Origin: an uncultured bacterium
Lineage (GTDB): Bacteria; Cyanobacteriota; Vampirovibrionia; Gastranaerophilales; Gastranaerophilaceae
NCBI GenBank assembly: GCA_945833895.1
Contig: CAMAGQ010000031.1
Location: forward strand, 1 to 14,290
Length of the DNA: 14,290 nt
Direction of reading: 5' to 3'
Shown: piece by piece, positions 13,269 to 14,290 of the stretch
Numbering within the stretch: the stretch's first letter is position 1
Layout of the letters: each line of letters starts with the position of its first letter
Notes under the pieces: generated by a model
The model's database searches: none
The model's input: the letters and a program-made list of their open reading frames with translations, nothing else
What the model was told of the DNA's origin: nothing
Made by a program: the position numbers and the translations under genes

Positions 13269-14243
13269 ATGAAGATATTATATGTTATAGACAGATTAGA
13301 GTTAAAGTATTTTGAGTTTAATGATTTGGTAACTAATTTCTGGTTGATTAAGGAATTTTTGGAACGAAATCACGAGGTCTATATAACGACAATCGACATG
13401 CTTAAACTCAAATCTTCTATAGCATATACTTCTTGTTATAAATCATTTGAACACGATAATGATATTTTTTACGAGAAAGAAAATCTTCAGGAAATGAGGA
13501 TTGAGGATTTTCAACTTGTAATGTTCAGACCTGATCCTCCTGTTGATTTGGATTATATTAATGCAACCTATGTTTTTGATTTTGTAGATAGAAATAAAAC
13601 ATTAATATTAAATGATACAAAATCAATAAGAAATTTTAACGAAAAAATGCACGCAGTCCTATTTAACGACTTGATGCCGAAAAACATTGTAACGTCGTCA
13701 AAATCTGATATTATGGACTTTTTAAAAGAGCATGAAGAAATAATTTTAAAACCCTTGAACCAGTGCTTTGGTGGCGGAGTTATGTATTTAAAACGCGGGG
13801 ATAAGAACACTGCTGTTATAATAAATTCCATGACAAAGAACGGCACTCAGTTAATAATGGTTCAAGAGTATTTGAAATCTGCAGTAAACGGCGATAAACG
13901 AGTTCTTATTTTAGGCGATAAGGTCATGCCATATACAGTGCAGAAACTTCCTAGTAATGACGATTTCAAATTCTGCGAACATAATGACGAACATGTCGTA
14001 AAGGGCATATTAACACAAGAAGAAATTGAACGATTTACCCCTGTTGCTAAAAGACTTAATAAAATGGGCATATACATGGCGGGTCTGGACGTAATTGAAG
14101 GTAATATAATAGAAGTAAACGTAACAAGCCCATGCTATTTTATCCGGGAAATCGATAAAAACTTTGACGTAAATATAGAAAACGAAATTACGGATTACAT
14201 ATTGCATTTTGCCTCTAGCAGGCAGTTTTGTTTGTCTGTTTAA
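13269..14243 (+). CDS. gshB: GshB-like ATP-grasp ligase (glutathione synthetase family)
   Basis: A 324-aa ATP-grasp enzyme aligning along its length with remembered E. coli GshB: MFRPDPPVDLDYINATYVFD (near 85-104; E. coli MRKDPPFDTEFIYATYILE), NDTKSIRNFNEK (115-126), ILKPLNQCFGGGVMYLKRGD (159-178), NGDKRVLILGD (207-217) and GLDVIEGNIIEVNVTSP (272-288) with the metal ligands D274, E282 and N284. The lid loop that covers gamma-glutamylcysteine in E. coli (containing RGNLAAGG) is replaced at 229-246 by SNDDFKFCEHND..., equal in length but without its glycines or arginine. It may therefore join a different acceptor or donor. AGAGG precedes the ATG; it is co-transcribed with the UPF0173 hydrolase. 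No gshA is in the window. Confidence 0.82.
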   Translation: MKILYVIDRLELKYFEFNDLVTNFWLIKEFLERNHEVYITTIDMLKLKSSIAYTSCYKSFEHDNDIFYEKENLQEMRIEDFQLVMFRPDPPVDLDYINATYVFDFVDRNKTLILNDTKSIRNFNEKMHAVLFNDLMPKNIVTSSKSDIMDFLKEHEEIILKPLNQCFGGGVMYLKRGDKNTAVIINSMTKNGTQLIMVQEYLKSAVNGDKRVLILGDKVMPYTVQKLPSNDDFKFCEHNDEHVVKGILTQEEIERFTPVAKRLNKMGIYMAGLDVIEGNIIEVNVTSPCYFIREIDKNFDVNIENEITDYILHFASSRQFCLSV

Positions 14244-14266
14244 GACGGAGCGGGGAATCGAAAATT

Positions 14267-14289
14267 TTAATATTGTAACAAAATATTAA
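14267..14289. repeat. AT-rich inverted repeat downstream of the gshB-like gene
   Basis: TTAATATT (14267-14274) and AATATTAA (14282-14289) are perfect 8-bp arms with a 7-base spacer GTAACAA. The window ends one base later, so it cannot be decided whether this is an operator of the next gene or a poor hairpin after this one. Confidence 0.4.
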
Positions 14290-14290
14290 G

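Overview
The window is low-GC bacterial chromosome with tightly packed housekeeping genes. It most resembles a Gastranaerophilales/Vampirovibrionia ('Melainabacteria') genome, the non-photosynthetic relatives of Cyanobacteria found in guts. This placement is inference from remembered protein style: an Asn/Gln-rich N-terminus ending in a VTFGQ-like motif (7361-8194), a coiled-coil protein starting MGLSASQARLL (8718-10118), and a glutathione-synthetase-type ATP-grasp enzyme. No marker gene confirms it. There is no phage, IS element, CRISPR array, tRNA or rRNA.

Left half (1-6371) is almost entirely minus strand. Read in the direction of transcription it is rpmH (50 aa), rnpA, an unrecognised 177-aa protein, a membrane-anchored thioredoxin with its CcdA-type membrane partner, ribH, murQ, gpsA, ricT and the 5' part of typA. 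Junctions are very tight: two TAATG overlaps (thioredoxin/ccdA and gpsA/ricT), and one nucleotide between rnpA and the unknown gene. Good sigma70-like promoters precede rpmH, rnpA, the thioredoxin gene and typA. The functions are mixed: translation and RNA processing, extracytoplasmic redox, riboflavin, cell-wall recycling and phospholipid synthesis.

Centre (6469-10118): proC diverges from rpmH. It is followed by a predicted membrane zinc metallopeptidase (HELGH), a convergent 58-aa small gene on the minus strand that shares a bidirectional terminator with it, and a 466-aa lineage-type coiled-coil protein. This is the accessory part of the window. The DNA upstream of the peptidase and of the 466-aa gene carries related ATAAAAGT boxes: a direct repeat in one case and a perfect 16-bp palindrome in the other.

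Right half (10210-14243): an NAD-type isocitrate dehydrogenase gene (+) converges on a ribD / small XRE-regulator pair (-). A divergent two-gene operon (+) encodes an UPF0173 metallo-beta-lactamase-fold hydrolase and a GshB-like ATP-grasp ligase. In the latter the glycine/arginine-rich substrate lid loop of true glutathione synthetase is replaced by an unrelated stretch of the same length. That replacement, the 58-aa gene, and the peptidase/coiled-coil pair with shared promoter boxes are the best leads for something undescribed.
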